A stretch of 64,000 nucleotides of DNA from Exiguobacterium sp. TNDT2 (lineage in GTDB: Bacteria > Bacillota > Bacilli > Exiguobacteriales > Exiguobacteriaceae), in contig NZ_QLVE01000002.1 in NCBI RefSeq assembly GCF_003331145.1, positions 62,001 to 126,000 on the forward strand, written 5' to 3'. Within the stretch, counting starts at the first letter, position 1. Each line of letters opens with the position of its first letter. Of the stretch, positions 27,061-37,756 are shown piece after piece. A program made the position numbers and the translations under genes. The notes under the pieces were generated by a model, which searched no databases, was not told where the DNA came from, and saw only the letters and a list, made by a program, of their open reading frames with translations.

Positions 27061-27287
27061 GCCTTTCTATTTATAAGCAATCGAAAAGAGCAATTATCAT
27101 TTAGACACAATTTCGTCACATTTTTATTCTTTTTCACTTCTCCTTTCATGTTGACCTAACTTTTCAAGCCCCCACCTCCTTCGTAAGCTAAAGACAGGAG
27201 CCATTCTCTCCTGCAGGACTTAGGCCAAACTTTGCTTTTGCGCCTTGTCTGTCTGTTTGACCGTCTTTTGAAAGGGGCATATGATGT

Positions 27288-27500
27288 ATGACGAAAAAGC
27301 CAATTGATTTTGATGCGTACAACAAACAGCTCAGTCAGCACCAACAGCGTACGAAACAAGTCGCTGAAACGTATCGACAGAAAAGTGAGAATCTCAAACT
27401 CCGCCTTGAATCATCCGCCCGTTCCCGGGATGAGGCGTTGGCGCAAGAAATTACCGAGTTAAAACAAGCGACCAAACGGAACGTTTCACGCAATCCATAA
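27288..27500 (+). CDS. Small hypothetical coiled protein
   Basis: 70 residues, highly polar, rich in Gln, Lys, Arg and Glu and probably one long helix (KQLSQHQQRTKQVAETYRQK). Not recognised. ATG 27288 has AAAGGGG 10 bases upstream. It precedes the AraC-type regulator gene by 27 bases and may be co-transcribed. A sigma-A-like TTGACC, 17 bases, TATGAT overlaps the ribosome site, which would start transcripts inside the gene and so cannot serve this gene. Confidence 0.5.
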   Translation: MTKKPIDFDAYNKQLSQHQQRTKQVAETYRQKSENLKLRLESSARSRDEALAQEITELKQATKRNVSRNP

Positions 27501-27527
27501 GCAGTTCCGAAATGTAAGACGAAAGAA

Positions 27528-28283
27528 GTGAATCATCCGTTGGAAAATAAAATCAAGCGCCAATTTCTGGACCACTTGCATCGTGATAAAAATTTGTTCG
27601 ATGATTTTCAGCATGTCGATAACTTTTATGCACTCGACCAACAGATTTTGAGCGCGCTACGCAGTGCCCATCCAATCCGGGCCGAGCAACTGCTCGAAAC
27701 ATTGACGCTCGATTTACTCAAATTACCGGCCTCAGATGAGTATACGAGTGTCCGCTTCTACTATCGCGGTCTCGTCTATCACATCATCCGTTTAATCCCG
27801 GTCGACAACCCGAACGTCCAGACCGCCCTCGACTATACGAGCGCGCTACTCATTTTGATCGATGAGCTGACGACGACGCTTGACTTTATCTACGCCATTC
27901 CTGTCATCGTCAAGTATTTGATAAAGATGATGGCGTTCCTCTCCCCGCCCGTGTCGACGAACCCGAACGTCACGACGACCATCCATTTGATTGAGGACCA
28001 TTTGAAAGAGCCTGACTTATCGCTCCCGTGGATTGCCCAACAAATCGGATTGTCGAACAATTATTTGTCAGCCCTGTTCAAACAGGAAGTCGGCGAAAGT
28101 GTGCCGGAACGAATCCGGCGCCGACGCATCGATGCATCCATCGCCGATTTGCTCGGGACGACCTTGCCAATTTGTGCCATCGGCGAGAAATATCGCTTCG
28201 CCTCCTGTACGGCGTATATCAATACATTCAAAACGTATAAACAAATGACCCCGCTCCAATATCGCCAATTGTTCCACACGTGA
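27528..28283 (+). CDS. AraC-family-type transcriptional regulator
   Basis: 251 residues. The C-terminal 100 residues form the double helix-turn-helix of AraC/XylS proteins (IGLSNNYLSALFKQEVGESVPERIRRRRI and the second helix pair ending in KQMTPLQYRQL). The N-terminal part is all-helical and is not the cupin domain common in the family, so the signal is unknown. The start is taken as GTG 27528 with a weak ribosome site; a TTG at 27540 is an alternative. A bidirectional terminator follows. Confidence 0.82.
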   Translation: MNHPLENKIKRQFLDHLHRDKNLFDDFQHVDNFYALDQQILSALRSAHPIRAEQLLETLTLDLLKLPASDEYTSVRFYYRGLVYHIIRLIPVDNPNVQTALDYTSALLILIDELTTTLDFIYAIPVIVKYLIKMMAFLSPPVSTNPNVTTTIHLIEDHLKEPDLSLPWIAQQIGLSNNYLSALFKQEVGESVPERIRRRRIDASIADLLGTTLPICAIGEKYRFASCTAYINTFKTYKQMTPLQYRQLFHT

Positions 28284-28318
28284 AAAGCGCTAAGCCTCTA
28301 CTGAGACTTAGCGCTTTC
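28283..28318. terminator. Bidirectional terminator between AraC-type and GNAT genes
   Basis: Perfect arms AAAGCGCTAAG/CTTAGCGCTTT with a 12-base loop. Confidence 0.85.
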
Positions 28319-28846
28319 TGTCATCCATTCTTCCCGCAATACACCCATACGAATCGAGTCGTATCGCACGTCATCGACGACGCGCACGTTGCGAATCCGT
28401 CCTTCGAGTCGCATGCCGACCTTCTCGGCGACTTTCATCATCCGCTCGTTGCCAGACCACGTCGTCAACCCGATCCGGACCGTCGGCAGCGTCTGAAACA
28501 GATGTCCGACCCATAGCTTGAGCGCCCGGGTGCCGATCCCGCGATTCCAACGGTCGGCTTGATGGAGGATGATACCGACCTCGAGCCAGTTCTGGCCCGT
28601 ATCCTCATAATAGAAGGAAACCGTCCCGTAGACGGTGCCGTCGACCTCGATGACCCACATGTCGTCACGGCCAATGTGTTCGTCGGCGCCCTTTCGGTAC
28701 ACCTCATACGTTTGCGCCCGATGTTCAAAATACGGGGCGTCCCACTGTTTCCACTCCGGCGTCTCATCCTTATAGATCAATTCCCATAATCGATTCAAAT
28801 CGCTTCTTTGAATCGGTCGAATCACTAAATCCTCATCACGAACCAT
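28298..28846 (-). CDS. GNAT family N-acetyltransferase (RimJ/RimL-like)
   Basis: 182 residues, acetyl-CoA-dependent acetyltransferase with the motif A loop ADRWNRGIGTRALKLW (acetyl-CoA pyrophosphate binding) and the RimL-type C-terminus (NERMMKVAEKVGMRLEGRIRNVRVVDDVRYDSIRMGVL). The pattern resembles spermidine or protein N-terminal acetyltransferases such as YdaF. Ribosome site GAGG. Substrate unknown. The 3' end overlaps the bidirectional terminator. Confidence 0.9.
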   Translation of the reverse strand: MVRDEDLVIRPIQRSDLNRLWELIYKDETPEWKQWDAPYFEHRAQTYEVYRKGADEHIGRDDMWVIEVDGTVYGTVSFYYEDTGQNWLEVGIILHQADRWNRGIGTRALKLWVGHLFQTLPTVRIGLTTWSGNERMMKVAEKVGMRLEGRIRNVRVVDDVRYDSIRMGVLREEWMTESAKSQ

Positions 28847-28888
28847 AATGTCTTCCTCTCTATCTGTGCTCTCTACTCTTTCAAGCTG

Positions 28889-29719
28889 TCAGTTCGAATT
28901 CCCTTTTTTTCGTTTCCGCCAGACGAGCGCCAAGATGACGAGCAACAGACTCGCCGTCACCGAGACGATGGCGAACGGACTTGCACCGGTGATGAACAGC
29001 TCTCCGAGTGAGACCGAATAAGCGAGACCGAACGATGTGACAAGCTTCGCCCCGGTAGCGATTAGCACGAACCTCGGGAACGGCACCCGGCTGAACCCGG
29101 CCGCAAGGCAGATCATTTCGTCGGGTAAAATCGGGATGATGAACAAGATGAGCAAGACGCCGAGGCCGTATTTGTCCACATACCGGTCATACGTCGCGAG
29201 CTTACCGGCATCGATGAGCCGCATGACCCGCTCCCGTCCGAACCGGGCAATCCCGTACATGACAAGAATACCGAGCGTCGTCGCGACGCTCCCGATCAAC
29301 GCCGCCCGGAGCGGCCCGAGGGCGACGCTGCCAATCGGCACACTGACCGCCTCTGGGACCGGGAGCGCAATCGGCTGCAGGAAACTAAACGCGGCGAACA
29401 CCCACATCGCCTGGTCCCCGTACTGTTCGAGCAACCGCTCGAGCCCGTATGAATCGTATAATACGAGTCCGAACGAGACATAATATACGAAAACGAACAA
29501 CAAGAACAACGTGAACGTCATTTTCAGCATCTGTTTCAAATACGTGTTCGACCCCTCGCGAATCGATCGCAATAGACCGATCGACAGCGCGAGCAATACG
29601 ATTCCGGTCCAGCCAAGTTGATAAGGGAGCAATAACGTCGGCAAGACGACGAACGGCAACAGGCTGAGCGTGACGAGCGCCGCCCCATATCCGATATACA
29701 CCATCATTCGTTTCTGCAT
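28889..29719 (-). CDS. TVP38/TMEM64 (VTT domain) membrane protein
   Basis: 276 residues with about seven hydrophobic segments. The VTT/SNARE-associated core is visible: PVPEAVSVPIGSVALGPLRAALIGSVATTLG, GIARFGRERVMRLI, and the IPILPDEMICLAAGFSRVPFPRFVL stretch with the conserved Pro/Gly loops. Members are linked to lipid transport or membrane homeostasis. ATG 29719 is used; a longer frame to 29782 lacks a ribosome site. A second, smaller member lies at 54279-54812. Confidence 0.88.
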   Translation of the reverse strand: MQKRMMVYIGYGAALVTLSLLPFVVLPTLLLPYQLGWTGIVLLALSIGLLRSIREGSNTYLKQMLKMTFTLFLLFVFVYYVSFGLVLYDSYGLERLLEQYGDQAMWVFAAFSFLQPIALPVPEAVSVPIGSVALGPLRAALIGSVATTLGILVMYGIARFGRERVMRLIDAGKLATYDRYVDKYGLGVLLILFIIPILPDEMICLAAGFSRVPFPRFVLIATGAKLVTSFGLAYSVSLGELFITGASPFAIVSVTASLLLVILALVWRKRKKGNSN

Positions 29720-29817
29720 GTCGCATCGTCCTCTCCCCGTTCTATTCTTAGTGTACCCGGATTTTGAGCAACATGTATCCACCTGAAGCTGTTGCGTGTA
29801 TCAGCCTTTTGCCCGAG

Positions 29818-29846
29818 AAAAAAAGCCACAGTCATAGACTGTGACC
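29818..29846 (-). terminator. Terminator after pyrG
   Basis: Stem GTCACAGTC/GACTGTGGC-type pairing with TTTTTTTC on the minus strand. Confidence 0.85.
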
Positions 29847-29852
29847 TGCCAC

Positions 29853-31562
<1,710 letters not shown>

Positions 31563-31598
31563 ATGACTAATTTACGTCAGAGACGATGCAGTCGTCAA
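31563..31598 (-). promoter_or_regulatory. Sigma-A-type promoter of pyrG
   Basis: Minus-strand TTGACG (31598-31593), 18-base spacer, TAAATT (31574-31569), then 6 bases to GGGC at 31562. Confidence 0.7.
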
Positions 31599-31633
31599 GT
31601 CATTATTTTTTCTTTTTTGCAACTGCCAAAAAA

Positions 31634-31685
31634 GAAAAAGAGACACGCCTAGCCGGGACAAATGCCCGGCTTTTTGCGGTCTCTT
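31634..31685 (-). terminator. Two-tier terminator after rpoE
   Basis: Inner stem AGCCGGGCA/TGTCCCGGCT inside an outer stem AGAGACCGC/GCGTGTCTCT, followed by TTTTTC on the minus strand. Confidence 0.8.
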
Positions 31686-32163
31686 ATAAATCATCCTCAT
31701 CTTCAAGGTCGAGGTCGTCGTCCAAGTCTTCGTCCTCGAACTCGTCAAGGCCTTCCACTTTTTCGGTTTCATCCTCGGCATCGAACTCAGAGGCGTCAAA
31801 ATCTTCACCTTTTGCAAAGACGTCAAGGTCGTCTTCAATGTCGACGATGCCTTCATCCGTCTCGTCAAGCTCTTCTTCGAACTCATCGAGTTCACCGCGT
31901 TGGCGTGCCTCGATGACAAGATCCTCGTCTGACTTATCGAACGGATACCAAACACGAAGCGCCCAACGGTTAGCTCCCAAGTTGACGAATAGTCCGTCGA
32001 TGTTCATGTCCGTGTAGAGTTGCGCGATTTTCTCGAGCTCTTCCTCTTCACTCGCGAACGTATAGTTTTGTCTGATCTGCTCACGAATCTCATCAAATGA
32101 AACTGGTTGCTCGCCAGTCTTTTGAAGAATTTCGTAAACGAAATCGATCAACGATTTATTCAT
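31684..32163 (-). CDS. rpoE: DNA-directed RNA polymerase delta subunit
   Basis: RNA polymerase accessory subunit of Bacillota that speeds recycling and core release from nucleic acid. 159 residues: an N-terminal HARE-HTH domain (about 1-85, SLIDFVYEILQKTGEQPVSF) and a very acidic disordered tail made almost wholly of Asp and Glu. The start is ATG 32163 with AAGGAG 9 bases upstream. Upstream of pyrG as in Bacillus. Confidence 0.95.
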   Translation of the reverse strand: MNKSLIDFVYEILQKTGEQPVSFDEIREQIRQNYTFASEEEELEKIAQLYTDMNIDGLFVNLGANRWALRVWYPFDKSDEDLVIEARQRGELDEFEEELDETDEGIVDIEDDLDVFAKGEDFDASEFDAEDETEKVEGLDEFEDEDLDDDLDLEDEDDL

Positions 32164-32485
32164 TAAAGGACACTCCTTTTCCGTCACTAGTTAAACATCA
32201 CTCCTCATTATAAACAAAACCGATATGAAAAAGCTAGAGGAAATTATTTTGAGGTTTCAATGGTTTTTTGGATGCGAGCGAGACCAGTAGATGGTGATCC
32301 ATCCGACGTTGAACAGCCAGGTCAGACCGAGCACCTCCATCCTTAGACATGGTCTCTTGTTCTTTTCTACCTTCATCCATTAACGCAACCTGCCCCATTG
32401 CACATCAGTCGCTCATCTTTTTGACCTTATGACCGATATAGAGAAGAACACTATTTTATTTATATGCTGAAAAGGAGAATACAAC
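32164..32485. other. Intergenic region between rpoE and the HemAT-like gene
   Basis: 322 bases with divergent promoters. It holds a 27-codon minus-strand frame (32257-32340; see separate entry). Near its right end ACCGATAT at 32432-32439 resembles the -10 of flagellar sigma-D promoters (GCCGATAT), fitting a chemoreceptor gene, though no clear TAAA -35 is seen. Confidence 0.45.
32257..32340 (-). CDS. Candidate 27-residue hydrophobic peptide
   Basis: Short open frame starting ATG-GAG-GTG with translation MEVLGLTWLFNVGWITIYW followed by a basic tail ending HPKNH. It has the look of a small membrane peptide (Trp/Tyr-rich helix of about 18 residues, basic end). AAGG precedes the ATG too closely and the GGAGG overlaps it, so translation is doubtful. 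It could also be a remnant of a longer gene. Confidence 0.25.
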   Translation of the reverse strand: MEVLGLTWLFNVGWITIYWSRSHPKNH

Positions 32486-33784
32486 ATGGCATTGTTCCGT
32501 AAAACGAAACCTGACGCCTACGTCGCGTCAATCGGCTTTCCCGATGTGACGACGATCGCACAACCGGCCGATCCGAATTTGAATGGACGGGCGCACTACA
32601 TGGGTTATACTTCTGCCCAAGTGAAACGACTCCAAGCAATGGCACCGCTCGTCGAATCGGTGTTAGATGACGTGCTAGAAGGTGTACTCGACCACTTGAT
32701 GCTCCAGCCTGAGATGGTCCAACTTGCCAACGCCTCATCGACGCGTGAACGTCTGAAAAAGGTGTTCGGAGACTATTTCCGCAGCCTGTTGACCGGGAAT
32801 ATCGATGACAACTTCCTCGCCATGCGCAAACGGATGGGTCAGACGCATCACCACTTCTCGGTACCGGTCGTCTGGTTCCTTGCAACATATTCTGCCTTCA
32901 ACACGTTGCTCATCCCAAAAATCGTCGAGACGTATCAACACGATCCGGCCGTATTGACCGAATCGCTCCTCGCATTGTCCCATGCGATGAATTTAGACGC
33001 TCAAATCGTCACCGAACAATACGTCGACGCTCGGCTCGAGGAGATCGAGTCGGCGAACGCGGCCCGGGCGGCGCTACTCCATGACGTGAGCCGCGTCAGT
33101 ACCGAAGTCGCGACGACGATGGAACAGACCGGCCACGCTATGTCCGAGACGAGCAAACGAGCCCATCAAGTATTGTCCGAGACCGAGCAGACGGAGAAGA
33201 TGAGTCGGCACTTGATGAGCTTGACGCAGACGAACGGCGAACAAATCGAGCAGATGGAGTCCGAGTTCAAGCAGTCGGCGACATATGTGGACGCCTCGCT
33301 CGATCGCATCACCGCGCTCAAGGACGGCTCACAAGAGATCGTCAGCATGACACGCAGCATCGAACAGATTGCCAACCAGACGAACTTATTGGCGTTGAAC
33401 GCATCAATCGAAGCGGCCCGGGCCGGGGAGCACGGCAAAGGCTTCGCCGTAGTCGCCACTGAAGTAAGGACGCTCGCCGAAAATGCGAAGCAACTGAGCA
33501 GCCAAATCAACGTGCTCATCCATGAGAACGAGACGAACATCGCCGCCCTGCTCGATCAGATGGGACAGATGCATCGGACGAACGATGAGGCGATGCGTCA
33601 ACTTGGCGCCGTCAAATCCGGTTTCTCGACCGTCAAAGACGAGATGGGCAATTACGTCCTCTCGTTCGAACGGAACAAGCAAGACCTCGGCCAAATGGTC
33701 GAGACGATCTCGGCCATCAATGAGACGACGCAAGGCTTGTCGCACTTAACGTCTTCCCTATTGGCGACTGCCGAGATGCAGTAA
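32486..33784 (+). CDS. HemAT-like globin-coupled methyl-accepting chemotaxis protein
   Basis: Soluble aerotaxis receptor, 432 residues, no membrane segment. N-terminal globin-coupled sensor domain (about 30-180) with the likely proximal heme His in [15 protein letters not shown] (His121-123), then an MCP signalling domain with the hairpin tip [40 protein letters not shown] (about 290-330), which would contact CheA and CheW. The ORF starts with a good ribosome site (AAAAGGAG). Confidence 0.92.
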   Translation: MALFRKTKPDAYVASIGFPDVTTIAQPADPNLNGRAHYMGYTSAQVKRLQAMAPLVESVLDDVLEGVLDHLMLQPEMVQLANASSTRERLKKVFGDYFRSLLTGNIDDNFLAMRKRMGQTHHHFSVPVVWFLATYSAFNTLLIPKIVETYQHDPAVLTESLLALSHAMNLDAQIVTEQYVDARLEEIESANAARAALLHDVSRVSTEVATTMEQTGHAMSETSKRAHQVLSETEQTEKMSRHLMSLTQTNGEQIEQMESEFKQSATYVDASLDRITALKDGSQEIVSMTRSIEQIANQTNLLALNASIEAARAGEHGKGFAVVATEVRTLAENAKQLSSQINVLIHENETNIAALLDQMGQMHRTNDEAMRQLGAVKSGFSTVKDEMGNYVLSFERNKQDLGQMVETISAINETTQGLSHLTSSLLATAEMQ

Positions 33785-33792
33785 CGACAGAA

Positions 33793-33826
33793 CAAGGCAC
33801 GGTCCACGGACCGTGCCTTATTTTTA
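33793..33826. terminator. Bidirectional terminator between HemAT-like gene and fadF
   Basis: Perfect arms AAGGCACGGTCC/GGACCGTGCCTT, then TTATTTTTATT; the T-run favours the plus strand. Confidence 0.88.
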
Positions 33827-35953
33827 TTGAACGAGCGGTTCAGGTACTTCAAGCGGGGCAAGCGAGCGATCAAGCAACTCGACGACGTCGAACGTACCGA
33901 CTGACTCATCGACTTCTTTCGCTTTCGTCCCGTCCGAGAGCATCGTCAAGCAGTACGGACACGCCGAACCGATGACGGTCGGCTTCGTCTCGAGCAACTG
34001 CTCGGTCCGGGCCACGTTGACGCGCGTCCCGACTTTCTCTTCTTGCCACATGAGACCGCCGCCGGCGCCACAGCACATACCGTTCTCACGGTTCCGCTCC
34101 GCTTCGACGAGTTCGACACCTGGGATGCGTTCTAAGACGAAACGCGGCGCGTCATAGATGCCGTTGTAACGCCCGAGGTAACACGAGTCATGATAGACGA
34201 CGCGTTCGTTCACAGAGAAGTCCGGCTTGATTCGGCCCGTATCGAGCAGCTCGGCGAGAAGCTCGGTATGATGATACACTTTCACACCACTTAGCCCGAA
34301 GTCCGGATACTCGTTTTTGAACGTGTTGTACGCGTGGGGGTCGACCGTGACGATCTTCGTGACGCCATATTTCTCGAACAGTTTGATGTTCGCCTCGGCG
34401 AGCTCTTGGAACAACAGCTCGTTCCCGATACGGCGCGGCGTGTCCCCTGAGTTCTTCTCTTCGTTCCCGAGGATGGCGAACGAGACGCCCGCCTTGTTCA
34501 AGACACTCGCAAAGCTTTGCGCGACTTTTTGGCTACGGCTATCGTATGAGCCCATCGCCCCGACCCAGAAGAGGAATTCAAACTCTTCGCCGGCTTTCTT
34601 CTTCTCTTTCGCTGTCGGAATGACGAGTTCTTCCCGGTCTTTGCGCCAGTTCTCGCGCTCTTTCCGGTTCATCCCCCACGGGTTACCTTGACGCTCGATG
34701 TTGGCAACCGTACGCTGTGCCTCTGGATCCATCTTCCCTTCCATCATGACGAGATAACGACGAAGGTCGATGATTTTGTCGACGTGCTCGTTCATGACCG
34801 GGCATTGGTCTTCACAGTTGCGGCACGTCGTACATGCCCAAATCTCTTCTTCGGTGATGACGTTGCCGATCAACTCGTCAGCGACGAGCATGTTCCCATT
34901 CATCGCCGCGGCCGCAATCTCGGCCCCTTGCGTGTTTTGGAACATGAGTGCCGGCGCCCACGGTGATTTCCGCGTGATGGCGGCCCCTTTCATATTCATA
35001 TGGTCGCGCAGTTTGACGATGAGGTCCATCGGTGACAGCATCTTGCCGGTCCCGGTCGCCGGGCAGACGTTCGTACAGCGTCCGCACTCGACACAGGCGT
35101 ACAAGTCGACGAGTTGTTTTTGGTTGAAGTCTTCAATCTTATTGACGCCGAAGACAATTTCTTCATCCGACTCCTCCGCCTCTTCCATCGCTGAGAAGTC
35201 GACCGGTGCGAGACGACCGACTTTGTGCGTCCGTCCGAGCCAGACATTGAGCGTCCCGGCAATCAAATGGGCGTGCTTGCCTTGCGGGATATAGATCATG
35301 AAGCTGAGCAAGAACAAGAGGTGAAGCCACCAGAAGACGACGAACAAGGCGAAGGCGACCCCTCCCGGTACCCAAGCGAACGCCGAACCGATGAGTGTCG
35401 CGACCGGTTCGCCCCACATCGGGAGCTCTTCCTTATAGACGAGGTAGAACCCGTTCCCGAACAAGACCGATACCATCAACCCACCGATGAAGATGAGGGC
35501 GAGACCGGCCAGAAAGTTTCGTTTTAAGCGCACGAGTTTCTCGACGTAACGGCGGTAGAATCCCCAAACGACCGCGACGAGAATCATGAGCATGACGATT
35601 TCTTGCATGAACGTGAAAATCGGATAGAGCGGACCGAGCGGGATGTGCGGGAAACGCGTCCCGACGGCGAGCCCTTTCCAGATGAAGTCGATGGCCCCAA
35701 ACTGGACGAGGATGAACCCATAGAACATCATGACGTGAATGATGCCGCTCTTCTTGTCTTTCAACAGTTTCTTTTGGCCGAACACGTTGATCATGACCTG
35801 TTCAAACCGTTCTTTGTTCGTTTGGCTCCACTCTGCCTTTTTCCCGAGCTTGATGAACGTATAGCGCTGGTACACTAACGATGCGAACAAATATAGTCCA
35901 TAGCCGAGGACGAGCAAGAATAGAATCCAGTTGACGATTAAAAATGTAGACAT
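33824..35953 (-). CDS. fadF: Membrane iron-sulfur electron-transfer protein FadF (YwjF)
   Basis: 709 residues. N-terminal half with about six membrane segments (nitrate-reductase-gamma-like), then two 4Fe-4S motifs (CVECGRCTNVCP near 295 and CTTCRNCEDQCP near 390) and two CCG domains (HDSCYLGRYNGIYDAPR ... GMCCGAGGG; SACPYCLTML) as in heterodisulfide reductase D. In B. subtilis FadF passes electrons from acyl-CoA dehydrogenase/ETF to quinone during fatty-acid degradation. ATG 35953 chosen; an upstream in-frame ATG (36025) lies inside the operator. Directly upstream is a FadR-type operator. Confidence 0.94.
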   Translation of the reverse strand: MSTFLIVNWILFLLVLGYGLYLFASLVYQRYTFIKLGKKAEWSQTNKERFEQVMINVFGQKKLLKDKKSGIIHVMMFYGFILVQFGAIDFIWKGLAVGTRFPHIPLGPLYPIFTFMQEIVMLMILVAVVWGFYRRYVEKLVRLKRNFLAGLALIFIGGLMVSVLFGNGFYLVYKEELPMWGEPVATLIGSAFAWVPGGVAFALFVVFWWLHLLFLLSFMIYIPQGKHAHLIAGTLNVWLGRTHKVGRLAPVDFSAMEEAEESDEEIVFGVNKIEDFNQKQLVDLYACVECGRCTNVCPATGTGKMLSPMDLIVKLRDHMNMKGAAITRKSPWAPALMFQNTQGAEIAAAAMNGNMLVADELIGNVITEEEIWACTTCRNCEDQCPVMNEHVDKIIDLRRYLVMMEGKMDPEAQRTVANIERQGNPWGMNRKERENWRKDREELVIPTAKEKKKAGEEFEFLFWVGAMGSYDSRSQKVAQSFASVLNKAGVSFAILGNEEKNSGDTPRRIGNELLFQELAEANIKLFEKYGVTKIVTVDPHAYNTFKNEYPDFGLSGVKVYHHTELLAELLDTGRIKPDFSVNERVVYHDSCYLGRYNGIYDAPRFVLERIPGVELVEAERNRENGMCCGAGGGLMWQEEKVGTRVNVARTEQLLETKPTVIGSACPYCLTMLSDGTKAKEVDESVGTFDVVELLDRSLAPLEVPEPLVQ

Positions 35954-36010
35954 CCCCAAAATTCCCCCTTTTGAAAACGGATTCAATCTTGAGTTCAGTA
36001 TATCAAACAA

Positions 36011-36028
36011 TGAATGAACAGTCATTCA
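36011..36028. promoter_or_regulatory. FadR-type operator upstream of fadF
   Basis: TGAATGAACAGTCATTCA is an inverted repeat (TGAATGA/TCATTCA) that fits the known Bacillus FadR box TGAATGAMTARTCATTCA with at most one or two departures. FadR (TetR family) represses fatty-acid degradation genes until long-chain acyl-CoA binds it. The box lies 58 bases before the fadF start. Confidence 0.85.
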
Positions 36029-36043
36029 TTTTTATTGGAAAGG

Positions 36044-36760
36044 TCAAAAATTGAGCACATGCTTTAAGACTAAGAGGATGCCGCCATATCCGACGACGGC
36101 GAGGACGAACGTCCGGAAGTGGAGGTTACGGTCAGCCGGGAGCTCGAACTTGACGATGTTCAGAATCATCGCCCCGGCGACAAACGCGAACAAAATCGCC
36201 TCGACGTGCGAGGCGAGGTCGATCAGGCGGGAGAAGAAACCACCGGCAAGAATCCCGCCGCTCAACAAATAGCGCCCTTGCCCAATGTACCGTTCCCCGT
36301 AATGACGATACAAGTCGTGGCCGACGGCGAGAAAGTGGACGCCGAGCGCCGTCGCGTAGAAGCTGCGGGCGACGAACGTGACGGATGACGCCGTGACGAC
36401 GTACGCCGAGACTGACATATATGCCGTCAAGAGCGTCACTTGGAGCCAATACGACACGTTCTGGTCAATCGTCTCACCTTTGAAATGTGGCGTCCGGACG
36501 ACCCGCATCGTTCCGTAAAAGACGGTGAAACCGAGCAAGCTGACGACATAAATCTCCGACGGCAAGGCCAGGTCGAGCCAGTCGACCCGGAGCGTGTCTT
36601 GCCGCTTGTTCAAGGAAGGCAAAAGATACATAAAAAAGTACGTGATGGCGATCCCGCTCGAAAATGAGAACCATTTTTGAGACGGCACCCGGTCTCGCGG
36701 AAACAGATAAATCCCGAAAAAATTGATGAGCGCTAAATAGACCACGATCCAGTTCGCCAT
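36044..36760 (-). CDS. Hypothetical polytopic membrane protein
   Basis: 238 residues, about seven hydrophobic segments (first at 2-20, last at 218-236), small charged loops and a short conserved-looking HDLYRHYGERYIGQGRYLLSGGILAG stretch near 150-175. I do not recognise the family; the topology resembles ZIP-like or permease-type proteins but no metal-binding His-rich motif is clear. The gene follows an acetyltransferase gene with a 6-base gap, ribosome site AAGGGG. Confidence 0.7.
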   Translation of the reverse strand: MANWIVVYLALINFFGIYLFPRDRVPSQKWFSFSSGIAITYFFMYLLPSLNKRQDTLRVDWLDLALPSEIYVVSLLGFTVFYGTMRVVRTPHFKGETIDQNVSYWLQVTLLTAYMSVSAYVVTASSVTFVARSFYATALGVHFLAVGHDLYRHYGERYIGQGRYLLSGGILAGGFFSRLIDLASHVEAILFAFVAGAMILNIVKFELPADRNLHFRTFVLAVVGYGGILLVLKHVLNF

Positions 36761-36766
36761 CTCCTG

Positions 36767-37282
36767 TCACCCCTTCAGTTCAATCCAAAACCGCTCGACG
36801 ATTTTCCCGCCTTCCGTCGTGAAGGGCGTGTCCGGTACCCCACCATTGTTCAAGATGACTTGGCGTGACGCCGTGTTCGTCCGGTCACACGTGATCAACG
36901 CCCGCTCGATCCCGAGCTCCTTCGCCTTCTCGAGCGCGAGTTCGAGCTGTTTCGTAGCGAAACCACGACCACGGGCACTCGGCTTGATACCATAGCCGAT
37001 GTGTCCCCCGAAGTTAAGCAAGTGTTCATTCAATTCGTGACGGATATTTGCCGCCCCGAGCAACTCGTCCCCGTCCGTCAGCCAATATGTCGTGCTCGGC
37101 ACCCAACTGACGTTATCTACCCGTGACTCTTTGTCACGAATCTGTTGGACGTACGTCGCGAAGTCAGACGCGTCACGGTCGACGGCGTTCGGGACGATCG
37201 TCTCGCCCCGCTCGTGCCACTCCTGTAAAAAATCAATCACTTGCGCTTGTTGCACCATCGTTGTTTTAACGAGCTGTAACAT
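36767..37282 (-). CDS. GNAT family N-acetyltransferase
   Basis: 171 residues. Acetyl-CoA loop GYGIKPSARGRGFATKQLELALEKAKELG, followed by ALITCDRTNTASRQVILNNGG and a C-terminal RFWIEL strand, as in COG3981-type predicted acetyltransferases. Substrate unknown. ATG 37282 with AGGGGGG upstream. Forms an operon with the membrane protein downstream. Confidence 0.9.
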   Translation of the reverse strand: MLQLVKTTMVQQAQVIDFLQEWHERGETIVPNAVDRDASDFATYVQQIRDKESRVDNVSWVPSTTYWLTDGDELLGAANIRHELNEHLLNFGGHIGYGIKPSARGRGFATKQLELALEKAKELGIERALITCDRTNTASRQVILNNGGVPDTPFTTEGGKIVERFWIELKG

Positions 37283-37307
37283 CGAATCCCCCCTATTTAT
37301 ACGTATG

Positions 37308-37327
37308 AAAAAGACCGCAATGCGGCC
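37308..37327 (-). terminator. Short terminator after the 142-aa gene
   Basis: Stem GGCCGCA/TGCGGTC with a minimal loop, then TTTTTC on the minus strand. The transcription unit of the acetyltransferase gene begins just beyond. Confidence 0.6.
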
Positions 37328-37756
37328 TTAGTCTTCGAGTCCTAATCGTTTCGGCATCTGTGGGGCAAGCGTACGGGCCTCGTCTAAACGGCCCGCCTCG
37401 ACGAGCGTATGGAACCGTAAGAATTCCTCATGTGTCGCATCACCAATGGCGGCCAAGTAGTCGATATAACGCTCATACACCGATTTGTCTTCCGGCCGCG
37501 CCTCAATCAAGGCAATATAGAGCCGGACCGTGTCTTCGCCGTAAAGGAGCGGGAACTCATCGTTCAGTTGAAGCAATTTATCGACCGAGTCCATGTCGAC
37601 ACCGGTCTCATTATCGTAGTGCCCGACGACCTGCTCAGCGTGGTCTTCGAGGCGTCCGCGCCACTCTTCATACTCATCCTCGTTCGTCTCAAGCATCTCG
37701 AACCAATCCTCGTTCAACATCTCTTCAATCTTTCTCACGCGTTCAGCAAAGTTCAT
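37328..37756 (-). CDS. Hypothetical acidic helical protein
   Basis: 142 residues, strongly acidic (WFEMLETNEDEYEEW), with a C-terminal half that looks like two helical TPR-type hairpins (LYIALIEARPEDKSVYERYIDYLAAIGD). Not recognised. Its ATG overlaps the stop of the DUF1934 gene (ATGA) and uses GGAGGAG, so the two are translationally coupled. Confidence 0.7.
   Translation of the reverse strand: MNFAERVRKIEEMLNEDWFEMLETNEDEYEEWRGRLEDHAEQVVGHYDNETGVDMDSVDKLLQLNDEFPLLYGEDTVRLYIALIEARPEDKSVYERYIDYLAAIGDATHEEFLRFHTLVEAGRLDEARTLAPQMPKRLGLED

Noticed and set aside
27262-27290. Sigma-A-like promoter TTGACC-17-TATGAT
   Set aside because: It overlaps the ribosome site of the gene at 27288, so transcripts would start inside the gene; it could only serve the downstream regulator.
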